DNA of 64,000 bases from CAZSHG01 sp964459995 (GCA_964459995.1 CAYWOR010000002.1:1-64000); one strand, 5' to 3'; shown: positions 16,689 through 25,766, counted from the first letter of the stretch. The notes: a model not told the origin generated them from the sequence alone. Numbers and translations are program-made.

Positions 16689-17782
16689 AGCGAATTTTTT
16701 TTGTCATATTGCTCCTAATAGTCGCCGCTACTTCTTTTGGCGATAAGACCGAACCGCTTCGCGCCGAAATCGCGAAGAACAAGTCCGAGCTTCAAGAGCT
16801 CGAGCGCAAAGAGGCGAATGAAACAGGTATCCTCGACGCCCTTTCGCGCCGAATCATTCTGATTAACGACCTCGTGGATGCCCTTCGGGAGCGTGATTCC
16901 ACATTAAGCCGTCGACTCGATGTCCTCGAAGACTCGCTTAGAATCAAGAGAGATGAGCTTGACTCCGCAAACGCCACTCGCGCAGAGCTTCTGCGGGCAA
17001 TGTTCATCCGCGGCAAGGGAGGGGAATATGCCTTTATCCTCGACAGCGATGGATTTGGCGATTTCGTCTCGCGAGTGGGGTATTTCGTCTATCTCGCCGA
17101 GGCACGAATGCGAATCTCGGCATTAGCGGATTCTGCCGCGGCGCAGGTTGCAGTTCTAATCGACTCGACAACCCGAGTTCATACCGAGGTCATCGAAACG
17201 AGGCGTGCCCGAGAAAATGAACTCGACAGCCTTCGCGCCGCAAAAGACCGCAAGATGGCGGTTATCACAAAAATCCGACAGGATAAATCCGCCTATCAGC
17301 GCGCTATTTCCGAAATGGAACAATCCCTCGCCCAGCTTACGCGGGAAATGCCGCAAGCTGTTATGCCGGGCGATTTCGAGCGCAACAAGGGCAGTCTCCC
17401 TTGGCCGACAACATCAAAAACAATACTCCATCCCTTTGGAATAGTGAAAGAGAAAAGATTCGGCACGGAATTTAAAAATGCCGGTATAGATATTGCTACA
17501 CAACCCGAAGAGCGCGTGCTTTCGGTCGCGCCGGGGCGTGTGGCGCAGATTTCGTGGCTTAGAGGCTACGGACGTATCGTCATTCTCGAACACGGAGGGG
17601 GATATTTCTCTGTCTATGGCAACCTCGGGCAGGTCGAGGTTCTCAAGGGGCAGGACATCTCGAACGGCCATACAATAGGCTATACCGCCGCGGACGGTTG
17701 GCTCGAAGGCGCGAAACTACATTTTGAAATCCGAAAGGGCAAAGAGGAGGTAAATCCACTTGAGTGGCTCATTACCGTATGA
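16685..17782 (+). CDS. EnvC-like coiled-coil protein with degenerate LytM/M23 domain
   Basis: 365 residues. Signal peptide (IFFVILLLIVAATSFG), long coiled coil (residues about 25-110 and 150-225, for example AEIAKNKSELQELERKE), then an M23 domain from about 245. The zinc ligands of active M23 enzymes are replaced: the usual HxGxDI is KNAGIDI, the HLHFE motif is KLHFE, and YAHL is YGNL. In E. coli, EnvC has a similarly inactive LytM domain and acts by activating peptidoglycan amidases at division. The likely role is therefore amidase activation, not hydrolysis. The start overlaps the preceding stop; the end overlaps holB by 23 bases. Confidence 0.85.
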   Translation: MKRIFFVILLLIVAATSFGDKTEPLRAEIAKNKSELQELERKEANETGILDALSRRIILINDLVDALRERDSTLSRRLDVLEDSLRIKRDELDSANATRAELLRAMFIRGKGGEYAFILDSDGFGDFVSRVGYFVYLAEARMRISALADSAAAQVAVLIDSTTRVHTEVIETRRARENELDSLRAAKDRKMAVITKIRQDKSAYQRAISEMEQSLAQLTREMPQAVMPGDFERNKGSLPWPTTSKTILHPFGIVKEKRFGTEFKNAGIDIATQPEERVLSVAPGRVAQISWLRGYGRIVILEHGGGYFSVYGNLGQVEVLKGQDISNGHTIGYTAADGWLEGAKLHFEIRKGKEEVNPLEWLITV

Positions 17783-18860
17783 TTTCCTCGTGTCGATACC
17801 TGGGCAGGAGACTGCTAAAACCATGCTTTATCGCGCGGTTCGCTCCGAAAGGATTGCATCGGCTTATCTTTTCCGTGGGCCGGCCGGCGTTGGCAAACTC
17901 GCTTCTGCACTCGATTTCATCCGATGGCTCAAATGCAAATCCCCGGAAACCTGCGGTGCCGAATGCAATTCATGCAAACTAATCGCACACCTTAACCATC
18001 CGGACATCGAGCTGACAATCCCCCTGCCAAAGGAAATCGCGGATTCGCCCGAAAGCACGGGTGAAATGCATGCCAAAATAGCCGCCGATCCTTTAATCAG
18101 CCTGTCTTTCGATAAACCCGCAAGCATCGGCATCGACAAAGTCCGCGCAATTTCCGAATGGCTTGCGCTGTCTTCGACAACTATTGGCGGTAGATGGGCG
18201 ATTATTCGCGACGCCGAGACGATGACCATCGAAGCCGCAAACGCATTTCTGAAAACCCTCGAAGAGCCGCCCGAAAACGGACATATCATTCTGACAAGCT
18301 CCCATCCGGATTATCTTCTGCCGACAATTCGAAGCCGCGCCCAGTCCATCGCTTTCGCACGGATGTCTCGGGATCAAATCATGCAAATCCTTCTCTCACG
18401 TGGCATTGACGCCGAATCTGCCGAGAATGCCGCATTTTACGCCGACGGAAGTATCTCCACAGCTCTCGAATTCCTCGAACAAGGCTCGGGAGGCGTAATT
18501 GAGCTTGCAGAAAAGCTATGGACCGCAATTCACTCAAAAAACGAAGCCCTCGCGCTGGATTTCGTCGAGGCGATGGGACAGGACAGATCGAAATCGCTGG
18601 CGGTTATCAAGACTGTGATTTCTATCCTTCGCGACCAAATCCTTTACCAAATAGGCGCGGAAGACATAGCCGCAAATCGAGCTATAGCAAAGCGTCTTAT
18701 CCGAGCCGCTGAGAAGTTCCCAAATCCTGAACCTATCGGCAGAGCTGTCGAATTCCTCGAAAAAAAGGCCTACGAGCTTAGATATAATCCACAATACGAC
18801 CTTTTCTGGATGGACGCCGTAATTCGCGCACGGGAGTTCGTCTATCGGGAGGCAATATGA
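17760..18860 (+). CDS. holB: DNA polymerase III delta-prime subunit (clamp loader)
   Basis: 366 residues from a TTG start inside the end of the envC-like gene. P-loop GPAGVGKL (40-47), with Leu in place of the usual Thr/Ser, as expected of a subunit that does not hydrolyse ATP. Zinc module with Cys59, 65, 69 and 72. Sensor/SRC motif IRSRAQSI near residue 184. LKTLEEPPENGHIIL is typical of the delta-prime/gamma family. It opens and loads the sliding clamp with the delta and tau/gamma subunits. Alternative start: GTG at about 17788. Next gene starts within its stop (ATGA). Confidence 0.9.
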   Translation: MSGSLPYDFLVSIPGQETAKTMLYRAVRSERIASAYLFRGPAGVGKLASALDFIRWLKCKSPETCGAECNSCKLIAHLNHPDIELTIPLPKEIADSPESTGEMHAKIAADPLISLSFDKPASIGIDKVRAISEWLALSSTTIGGRWAIIRDAETMTIEAANAFLKTLEEPPENGHIILTSSHPDYLLPTIRSRAQSIAFARMSRDQIMQILLSRGIDAESAENAAFYADGSISTALEFLEQGSGGVIELAEKLWTAIHSKNEALALDFVEAMGQDRSKSLAVIKTVISILRDQILYQIGAEDIAANRAIAKRLIRAAEKFPNPEPIGRAVEFLEKKAYELRYNPQYDLFWMDAVIRAREFVYREAI

Positions 18861-20035
18861 GAAATTTTTTGATAGTGCTACTACTTATGCCGGTAATCCT
18901 CTTTTCGAATCAACCTTGGATGGACTTTTTTCCCGAAATATCGGAAGAGTATTCTGTAAATCTTGAAAATATTGTCCTCGACATCGAAACAGATGCGCTG
19001 GGGAATCTCTATGTCCTTTCTATCGGGAACCGGCGCTTCTTTGTAGATGTTTTCTCGATTGAAGGTTTGAAAATTCGCTCCTTCGGGGACAGCTTGATGC
19101 TAACCGCAGAATACACAAATCCGCTCTGTCTTCGAGTTTCCGAACGGGGCGAAATCGTGATTGTCCGCGGATGGGACAGACTTCTCGAAACGCCGGTCAA
19201 TTGGGTTTTCGATTCAAGCGGAAAGGATGTCCTCGAAGAAACCCATCTGCTTAAATACGCCGAATGGCTCAGCGTCTCGCCAAAAGGAACACATTTTACC
19301 CTTCAGGGCTACATCCGCCAGGATTCCTACATCCCATTCTTATATAATAGGGATTTCGAGCAGATCGAGCTTGAATACCCAATCGAAAATGCGGTTTTCG
19401 ATATCTTTCGCGGCGATGAGGTTTTCATCGCAACTGAAATCCGTGAAAACGGCCGCTACTTAGTAATCCGAAAGCTCGATTCTAATGAAATCCAGATGGA
19501 GCGCCTCCTCACCGAGGCCGAAAATCCAATCATCATGCAGGAAGGCAAATTCGCCCTTATCGACGATGCCCTTTTCGTGCTGACAAAGGTTTGCAGAAGC
19601 CCCGGCGTTTTCTGCTACTCTCTCGATGGCACTTTGCGCTGGAGCAATGAGGCCGATCAGGACATCAAGGTTATGAAACCGACTCTTACGCGGGAACACA
19701 TTGTTACCCACGGGGCGATTTGCTCGAAAATCCTCGGCATTTCCGAAGAGCCGATTTTGGATTTCTGCGACGATTTCATGACCTACGACAATCGCCTTTT
19801 CATGTCGCTGGATACCGAACCGACAGTATGGCCGGGCATCGAAATGCTTGCGGTTTCCTTCACATTGCATCTTCCGGATTTCGAACTGCACACAACATTA
19901 ATGACCTATTCTAATCGAAATTTGCTTGCGCCGGTTCAATTCGACGGCAAAATGACGGGATTTCGTTTGGGAACCGAAGAGTATGTCGCATTCGCCAAGG
20001 ATAAGAGCGTAACTATTTATAAGATAATAAATTAG
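18857..20035 (+). CDS. Exported protein of unknown function, possibly propeller-like
   Basis: 392 residues with a signal peptide (IVLLLMPVILFS). Repeated strand patterns of the form DALGNLYVLSIGNRRFFVDVFS, GEIVIVRGWD, DALFVLTKVCRSPGVFCYSLDGTLRWSN and EEYVAFAKDKSVTIYKI suggest a beta-propeller (the 'value read out per module' style), but no catalytic motif is visible. It is coupled to holB by a 4-base overlap and abuts the next gene with no spacing. I do not recognise a family. Confidence 0.6.
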   Translation: MRNFLIVLLLMPVILFSNQPWMDFFPEISEEYSVNLENIVLDIETDALGNLYVLSIGNRRFFVDVFSIEGLKIRSFGDSLMLTAEYTNPLCLRVSERGEIVIVRGWDRLLETPVNWVFDSSGKDVLEETHLLKYAEWLSVSPKGTHFTLQGYIRQDSYIPFLYNRDFEQIELEYPIENAVFDIFRGDEVFIATEIRENGRYLVIRKLDSNEIQMERLLTEAENPIIMQEGKFALIDDALFVLTKVCRSPGVFCYSLDGTLRWSNEADQDIKVMKPTLTREHIVTHGAICSKILGISEEPILDFCDDFMTYDNRLFMSLDTEPTVWPGIEMLAVSFTLHLPDFELHTTLMTYSNRNLLAPVQFDGKMTGFRLGTEEYVAFAKDKSVTIYKIIN

Positions 20036-22219
20036 ATGACTCACGAGCAAACACGAAGGGCGATTCTCGCCTGCGCGGTTTCGACCGGATCGGTCGCTTT
20101 GTTCACTCAGGCTGTGCTTTTTCGAGAGTTGTCGATTATCCTTCGTTCGAACGACCTAATTGTCGGAATAGTTCTCGCGCTATGGCTCTTTTCGGCGGGC
20201 ATCGGAAGCATCCTCTCCCCCTTCGGCACGAGATGGTTCCGAAGCTATTTCGCGCAGACATCCGCGGCATTTGTTTCACTGATAATCCTGCAATTTGCCG
20301 CTAACCTTCTCAATCCGGGCTTCGGTCAAATTTGGCCTTTCCTCAAAACGATTTTATTGATCTTGCTTTCGGTCGCACCGACCGCGATGACCACCGGAGC
20401 GGCATTCGCGGCTTTTTCAGCCTCTTTCCGACGTTACGGCGATCCGGCAAGGGTTTATATTCATGAAGGTCTCGGATCTCTAATCGGCGGGGTATTGTCG
20501 CTGATTTTAGCGGCTCTTTTGCCGCCGCAGGTTTCAATATCGATAATAACCGGCGCTTCTTTCGGCGGAATCTTTGTATTCACAGCGAGAACTCGGCGAG
20601 GGCTTATCTCCGCCCTTGCTTTTATCGCGGCCTTTCTAACAATCCCAGCTATGAACTCAATCGAAAGAACCATCGAAAATAGGCTTTACAGCGGCTATGA
20701 AGTCGAAAGATTCGAGTCGGTTCACGGTGCAATACAGGTTATGAGCCGTTTCGATGAGACATATCTCTTTCAGGGGGGTGCTTATTTAGGTTCCACCAGC
20801 GACACAGTCGATTCCGCGCCGCTAATTCACGCTCTACTCGCTACAGCCCCTCCGAAATCGAATTACCTCATAATTGGCGGAATCCTTCAGGGCAATATTT
20901 CAGCGGTTATGGCGCATCAGCCGGAAAAAATCGCAGTGATAGTAAATGACCAAAAGCTCCTCGAAAAGGGCGCAAGGAGCTTCCCCGCCTTCAGAAAACT
21001 CGCAGACCCACAGATAGAGATCATCATAGGCGATCCTGCACGCGAACTCCGCAAACTCAAAGGAAACTTCGACTACATCCTTATTTTTCCCGGCATTCCA
21101 CAATCCGCCGGAGACGGCAGGTTAATTACCGAGCGCGTCTTTGAGAACCTTGCCACACATCTTTCGCCTGAAGGCAAGCTCTTCGTTGGTTTCCCGACAG
21201 CGCCAAATATCATCACCGACGATGAAGCCGCACTATTGGCGAGCGTCCGAATGGCGATAGCACCCTTCGGCGATGTTACCGCTTATTTCGGTGAAAACAC
21301 CGCGCTTCTCGCGTTTCCTGACAGCGGTGAATTCGGTCGAAAGCTCCAATCGCTCGAACCATCTCAAGTAGAACATCTCCCGATTCCCTATTCCGTGCTG
21401 ACAACAATCTTCGAAGACTTCCGTCAGGAGGACTTCCGCCGCCGAATCGAAACCGCCTCAGAGCAAAAGGGATACAAAATCGAAGCAAATTCATGGGCAA
21501 AACCCTTCGCGCTCTTCCTCGGTCTTCGCAGGTGGGAAAAACTCGCCGGCGGAAGACTTCTCTCTGTATTCGCGGCAATTCCCCATGTTATTTGGTATCT
21601 TTCTTTCTTTTTTATATTAACCTTCTCAACATCCACCGCGAGATCCGGCAAGTTCGAGAAGTTCAGATTATTTCTTCTTGCATTTACCGCAGGCGCTTTT
21701 GGAATGGGTTCTTCGATATGGCTGATGTATTATTTTCAAGTGGTTGGAGGCCAGCTTTATCTCGCCATCGGCCTTCTCTCTGCGCTTTTCATAGTTGGGA
21801 CAATCGGCGGTGCAAGCCTCGTAACATCCGGGAAAATTAGATTTCGTGGCTGGCGGATAATTTACATAGCAGTGGGAATATCGCTGGTGGCAACAGCATT
21901 AAGCGCTCTTCCCGATTTTCCGATTTGGCTTGCAATATTTATCTTCGGTTTTTATCATTTTCTTATCGGCTCGGTGGTCGGAGCGCTTTACCCGCTTCTG
22001 CTCTATATCGCTGATGAGAGGGGCATTTTCCGCAACAAAGCCCCTGCTGTAATATACAGTGCGGATCTCGTTGGATCGGCAATCGCGGCGCCGCTCTTCG
22101 GAGTCCTGCTAATTCCGGTTTTCGGAATGGAAGAGGCATTTTTGTTTATAGTGATTATTTATTTTGCGTTCTTCAACGCATCGAGGTTTAATAAAAAAGA
22201 GAATAAATCGAAAGGATAA
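20036..22219 (+). CDS. Membrane-embedded spermidine-synthase-like protein (fused transporter-like and methyltransferase-fold domains)
   Basis: 727 residues. The N-terminal half has about seven hydrophobic helices (TQAVLFRELSIILRSNDLIVGIVLALWLFSAGIGSI), as in the MFS-like half of 'fused spermidine synthase' proteins. Residues about 265-420 resemble a Rossmann methyltransferase/spermidine-synthase fold (LIIGGILQGNISAVM, NDQKLLEKGARSF, DPQIEIIIGDPARELRKLKGNFDYILI), but the canonical GGG(D/E)G is reduced to GGILQG, so aminopropyl transfer is uncertain. The C-terminal 230 residues carry five or six more helices. It probably sits in the inner membrane. Substrate unknown. Confidence 0.75.
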   Translation: MTHEQTRRAILACAVSTGSVALFTQAVLFRELSIILRSNDLIVGIVLALWLFSAGIGSILSPFGTRWFRSYFAQTSAAFVSLIILQFAANLLNPGFGQIWPFLKTILLILLSVAPTAMTTGAAFAAFSASFRRYGDPARVYIHEGLGSLIGGVLSLILAALLPPQVSISIITGASFGGIFVFTARTRRGLISALAFIAAFLTIPAMNSIERTIENRLYSGYEVERFESVHGAIQVMSRFDETYLFQGGAYLGSTSDTVDSAPLIHALLATAPPKSNYLIIGGILQGNISAVMAHQPEKIAVIVNDQKLLEKGARSFPAFRKLADPQIEIIIGDPARELRKLKGNFDYILIFPGIPQSAGDGRLITERVFENLATHLSPEGKLFVGFPTAPNIITDDEAALLASVRMAIAPFGDVTAYFGENTALLAFPDSGEFGRKLQSLEPSQVEHLPIPYSVLTTIFEDFRQEDFRRRIETASEQKGYKIEANSWAKPFALFLGLRRWEKLAGGRLLSVFAAIPHVIWYLSFFFILTFSTSTARSGKFEKFRLFLLAFTAGAFGMGSSIWLMYYFQVVGGQLYLAIGLLSALFIVGTIGGASLVTSGKIRFRGWRIIYIAVGISLVATALSALPDFPIWLAIFIFGFYHFLIGSVVGALYPLLLYIADERGIFRNKAPAVIYSADLVGSAIAAPLFGVLLIPVFGMEEAFLFIVIIYFAFFNASRFNKKENKSKG

Positions 22220-22222
22220 CAA

Positions 22223-22543
22223 ATGTCGCAAATGGACAAAATGTTCAAACAGATGCAGAAGCTCCAGAAGGATATGGAGCGCATGCAGGAAGAACTCGCC
22301 GAAAAAGAGGTCGAATCCTCCGCGGGCGGCGGGATGGTTACAGCCACTGTCAACGGCAAAATGGAGCTGGTCGATCTGAAAATCAACCCCGAAGTTATCG
22401 ACCCTGAAGACCCCGAGATGCTCGAGGACCTCATAATCGCGGCGGTCAACGAGGCGATGGGCAATGCCAACGAAATGGCTCAAAGCGAGATGTCGAAACT
22501 TACCGGCGGCCTTGCCGGAGGTTTTCCCGGTCTTGGGTTATAG
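22223..22543 (+). CDS. ybaB: YbaB/EbfC family nucleoid-associated protein
   Basis: 106 residues, the usual size. N-terminal amphipathic helix (MFKQMQKLQKDMERMQEELAEKEVE) followed by the strand motif GGGMVTATVNGKMELVDLKINPEVIDPEDPEMLEDLIIAAVNEAM, diagnostic of YbaB. Dimers bind DNA and condense it; the gene often lies near clamp-loader genes, and holB is two genes upstream here. The last 6 bases overlap the convergent flavoprotein gene, leaving no room for a terminator. Confidence 0.95.
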   Translation: MSQMDKMFKQMQKLQKDMERMQEELAEKEVESSAGGGMVTATVNGKMELVDLKINPEVIDPEDPEMLEDLIIAAVNEAMGNANEMAQSEMSKLTGGLAGGFPGLGL

Positions 22544-23086
22544 ACCGGAAACGAGCGATTCGCCAAGCGCAACGGCTTTTTCCATAACATCGGCATCTTC
22601 GAGCACAACCCCCGGCGCACCAGCATTTCCGGCGGTTATTACACCGCGCACATCGTAACCGAGCGAGATGAAGATTTTCGCGGTGTAGGCGATGTAATCG
22701 GAATATACATCGCGGCCGGGAGCGCCGTATGTGAATACTAATCCGATAGGCACGTTTTTTCCCTTATTCGCGACATAATGGGCATAAAGCCTATCGACAA
22801 AAAGCTTTGTTTGCGCGGACATCTGGCCCATATAAATAGGAGTGCCGACAACGATAGCAGTAGCGGATTCCAATGCCCGATAAATGTCTTGCATATCGTC
22901 GTTTAAGATGCAATCGCCCTTAGGTCTGCAGTGGTTGCAGGCTTGGCAGGCCGAAATTTGAAGTGTGTTCAGGATAAAAATCTTAGTCTCGGCGCTTTTC
23001 GAGGATGCGCCATCGAGGATTTTTTGGACAAGAAGGCTTGTATTGCCCACTGCTCTGGGGCTTCCGATAATCCCCACAACTTTCAT
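22538..23086 (-). CDS. Iron-sulfur flavoprotein / NAD(P)H-dependent FMN reductase family
   Basis: 182 residues. N-terminal flavodoxin-like fold with the FMN phosphate loop GIIGSPRAVGNTSLLV (residues 5-20), a cysteine cluster CQACNHCRPKGDC (about 48-60; pattern CxxCxxCxxxxxC) matching 4Fe-4S iron-sulfur flavoproteins, and VVGTPIYMGQMSAQTKLFVDRL (FMN-ring side). It is likely a cytoplasmic electron-transfer flavoprotein or quinone/O2 reductase. Partner unknown. It lies downstream of hslU with a 24-base gap and could be read through from that operon. Confidence 0.85.
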   Translation of the reverse strand: MKVVGIIGSPRAVGNTSLLVQKILDGASSKSAETKIFILNTLQISACQACNHCRPKGDCILNDDMQDIYRALESATAIVVGTPIYMGQMSAQTKLFVDRLYAHYVANKGKNVPIGLVFTYGAPGRDVYSDYIAYTAKIFISLGYDVRGVITAGNAGAPGVVLEDADVMEKAVALGESLVSGL

Positions 23087-23110
23087 GTTATTGCCTTATC
23101 GCAATATATA

Positions 23111-24478
23111 TTATAAAATATATTTAGCGAGATCGCTATCTTCCAGAATCGCATTAAGCTCGTCGTTGACGAATTTCTTCGTGATTCTAATTTTCTTGGC
23201 TGTCTCATATGGCGCATCGAACATTATATTTTCGAGAAGCGTGCTCATTATTGTGTGCAAACGCCGAGCACCGATATTTTCGGTCGTGCTGTTCACATGA
23301 TCCGCGATGCGGGCAATTTCCTCGATCGCGCCTTTAGTGAAATCAAGCTCGACACCTTCCGATCTCATTAGAGCTGTGTATTGCTTTATCAGCGAGTTTT
23401 CCGGTTCGACAAGGATTCGCCCGAAATCCTCGCCCGAAAGCGAATCCAGCTCAACCCGAATTGGAAGCCTGCCCTGAAGCTCCGGCACAAGGTCGCTCGG
23501 GCTTGTCCCATGGAACGCTCCAGCCGCGATAAAAAGAATATGATCCGTGCGCACCATGCCGTATTTCGTCGCGACATTCGTGCCCTCGATAACCGGCAGA
23601 AGATCGCGCTGAACCCCCTCGCGGGAAACATCCGGCCCATGGGAGCTCGGTCCGGCAACGATTTTGTCGATCTCGTCGATGAATACTATCCCCGATTCTT
23701 CGGCACGAGTTAGTGCCATATCGACGACTTTGTCGTGGTCGATAAGCTCGTCTATCTCCTGTTGCAGAAGTAATTTACGGGCCTCGCCGACCGTAACCGA
23801 CCGCTGTTTGGTCTTTTTTGGCATAATCCCGTCGAACATCTCGGAAAAATTTAGGCCCATCTCCTCCATGCCCATCGGCGAGAAAATTTCGACCATCGGC
23901 GTAAAGTTCTCCGGCACATCGATCTGAACCATCCGGTCTTCCAAATGGCCGACTTCGAGCTGTCCTCGTAGTTTCTCGCGAATCCGCTCCTCACGGCCTT
24001 CGTCATCGGCGGAATTTTTTGCGGTGCGTTTGGGTCTGCTTGGTGCGAGCAGATCGAGAAGTCGTTCCTGAACATTCTTCTCGGCGCGTTTTTGAACTTT
24101 TTTCTCGTATTCTGCGCGAACCTGATTCATCGAGATGTCCACCAAATCGCGCACCATTGACTCGACATCCCTGCCAACATAACCGACCTCGGTAAATTTA
24201 CTTGCCTCGACCTTCACGAAAGGTGCGCCCGCCAAAGCGGCCAAACGACGCGAAATCTCGGTCTTACCAACCCCTGTAGGGCCAATCATGAGAATATTCG
24301 CCGGAAGAATCTCGTCGCGCAGAGGTCCCTCGACCATCTGACGGCGCCAGCGGTTGCGAAGCGCAATAGCTACGCACTTTTTCGCATCGTCCTGCCCGAT
24401 AATATATCTATCCAGTTCCGTAACTATCTCGCCGGGAGTTAGCAACTCCCTGTTTTGCGCTTTTTTATTCGATGTCAT
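23111..24478 (-). CDS. hslU: ATPase subunit of the HslUV protease
   Basis: 455 residues. LTPGEIVTELDRYIIGQ near the start, Walker A GPTGVGKT (about residues 68-75), pore loop GYVGRDVES, the inserted I domain in the middle (highly charged, about 120-255), Walker B IVFIDEID, sensor-2 region ENIGARRLHTIMSTLLE, and the HslV-docking tail SDLAKYIL. It unfolds substrates and feeds them into the HslV peptidase. Its start overlaps the hslV stop (ATGA). The operon carries two HslV-type subunits (24475 and 25031). Confidence 0.97.
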   Translation of the reverse strand: MTSNKKAQNRELLTPGEIVTELDRYIIGQDDAKKCVAIALRNRWRRQMVEGPLRDEILPANILMIGPTGVGKTEISRRLAALAGAPFVKVEASKFTEVGYVGRDVESMVRDLVDISMNQVRAEYEKKVQKRAEKNVQERLLDLLAPSRPKRTAKNSADDEGREERIREKLRGQLEVGHLEDRMVQIDVPENFTPMVEIFSPMGMEEMGLNFSEMFDGIMPKKTKQRSVTVGEARKLLLQQEIDELIDHDKVVDMALTRAEESGIVFIDEIDKIVAGPSSHGPDVSREGVQRDLLPVIEGTNVATKYGMVRTDHILFIAAGAFHGTSPSDLVPELQGRLPIRVELDSLSGEDFGRILVEPENSLIKQYTALMRSEGVELDFTKGAIEEIARIADHVNSTTENIGARRLHTIMSTLLENIMFDAPYETAKKIRITKKFVNDELNAILEDSDLAKYIL

Positions 24479-25029
24479 AGGGAAATAACCGATATTTTAT
24501 TATTGGTATAAATACATATATCCGCGGCGATTTCGAGGCTTTTGCGGACAATAACTGCGGGGTCTGTGGGCGGATTTTTCGAAGATAAAATCGCTCGTGC
24601 CGCGGCAAGGGCATAACCCGCACCGGAACCTATCACGCAGATTCCGTCATCAGGCTCGACAACATCGCCGGTTCCCGAAATTACAAAGCAATTTTCGAGC
24701 GAAACTACAACCAGCATTGCTTCCAGCCGACGCAAATACCTGTCCGTGCGCCAATCTTTGGCAAGCTCGACCGCCGCTCTCGGGATGTTCCCATGATGCT
24801 CCGAGAGTTTCTCCTCGAAACGTTGAAGCAAAGCGAGTCCATCCGCCGCGCCGCCCGCGAAACCGACCAAAACATCGAAATCGTCGAATTTGCGGATCTT
24901 CTTCGCTCCGGCTTTGAAGACCATCTCATTGAATGTAACTTGCCCATCCCCGGCGATCGCGGCCTTGCCGTTAAGCCTCATGCCGATGATCGTCGTCCCG
25001 TGGAAAGCTCCGCTATTTGATGAATTCAT
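24475..25029 (-). CDS. hslV: Peptidase subunit of the HslUV protease
   Basis: 184 residues. An 11-residue leader precedes the catalytic Thr (HG-TTIIGMR, Thr12 = mature Thr1). Asp28 (mature 17) in IAGDGQVTF, Lys44 (mature 33), and Ser135 in IGSGAGYALAAARAIL complete the expected active site. Threonine proteases of this class self-process and form two stacked six-membered rings capped by HslU. The gene lies one base after the divergent paralogue and overlaps hslU by 4 bases. Confidence 0.97.
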   Translation of the reverse strand: MNSSNSGAFHGTTIIGMRLNGKAAIAGDGQVTFNEMVFKAGAKKIRKFDDFDVLVGFAGGAADGLALLQRFEEKLSEHHGNIPRAAVELAKDWRTDRYLRRLEAMLVVVSLENCFVISGTGDVVEPDDGICVIGSGAGYALAAARAILSSKNPPTDPAVIVRKSLEIAADICIYTNNKISVISL

Positions 25030-25030
25030 A

Positions 25031-25570
25031 TCAGTTGAGCGATACTATGTTCGCATTAGAATTGACAAGAACACATACTCCTGCCGCCACTTTGAAAGCA
25101 CGTTTGACAATTTCCTCGACCGATTCCGCAACATCGGGTTGTGCAAGAATCGCCCTAATGGCGGCCAGTGCATATTCCTCACCCGGGCCTATAGCAACGA
25201 TTCCAGTTTCCACTTTGTCAGCTTTTCCGGCGGTTATGATATAGGCACAATCGCGACCAAGAGCGACGAGTTTGCCGGGTATTTGACATAGGGCTTCGTC
25301 TGTTTGCCAATCTTGGCAAATCTCTCGGCAGGTCTCCTCGAAATCCTCTCTCGTATCGAGCTTATGGACAAAGTTTTCCGCGATTGAAGTCGCCTGACAA
25401 AGCCCTGTAAATCCAATAAGAAAATCAGGGCAACTCTTAACAAGACCGACTTCATCGCCCTGCTTTTTGGCTTCGTCGAAATCTGTGCCAATGGCCGCTT
25501 TGCCAGAATGAACAAGTCCAATAATCGTTGTTCCGGCTTTTTTATCGCCTTTGTTCTTTGTCCAAAACAT
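25031..25570 (-). CDS. Divergent second HslV-type subunit with altered active site
   Basis: 179 residues. Clear HslV/proteasome-beta fold: AG-TTIIGLVHSGKAAIGTD (Thr14 = mature Thr1, Asp30 = mature 17), FLIGFTGLCQATSIAENFVHKL, YALAAIRAILAQPDV and VAAGVCVLVNSNANIVSL. Compared with the neighbouring hslV, the GDGQVTF stretch is replaced by GTDFDEAKKQ, the following region is about five residues shorter, and the active-site Ser of GSG is Pro129 (GPG). Thr1 and a candidate Lys (45) remain. It heads the operon behind its own strong promoter. It could form mixed rings, a regulatory ring or a weak peptidase. Ribosome site GGGGAGG lies upstream. Confidence 0.88.
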   Translation of the reverse strand: MFWTKNKGDKKAGTTIIGLVHSGKAAIGTDFDEAKKQGDEVGLVKSCPDFLIGFTGLCQATSIAENFVHKLDTREDFEETCREICQDWQTDEALCQIPGKLVALGRDCAYIITAGKADKVETGIVAIGPGEEYALAAIRAILAQPDVAESVEEIVKRAFKVAAGVCVLVNSNANIVSLN

Positions 25571-25618
25571 TTGTGCCTCCCCTGCAACAAACTCTTTTCT
25601 AATCTTTCATATCCTACG

Positions 25619-25647
25619 ATTATATTTAATTGACAATAGTTTTTCAA
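25619..25647 (-). promoter_or_regulatory. Strong sigma-70-like promoter of the hslV2-hslV-hslU operon
   Basis: On the minus strand, TTGAAA (25642-25647), a 17-base spacer, then a perfect TATAAT (25619-25624). Predicted start near 25612, giving a leader of about 40 bases before the second-HslV ATG. It places the three protease genes in a unit separate from topA-xerC. Confidence 0.75.
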
Positions 25648-25766
25648 GAAATTATTTTTCAATATTGCTATTCAAAATGAGGATTCGAACTTCTGAAAAC
25701 TCAGTAAAATATCGTTACTATAAGCCCCTTTCGCAACATCTATCTCCTCGAATCGAATTTCCTTCC

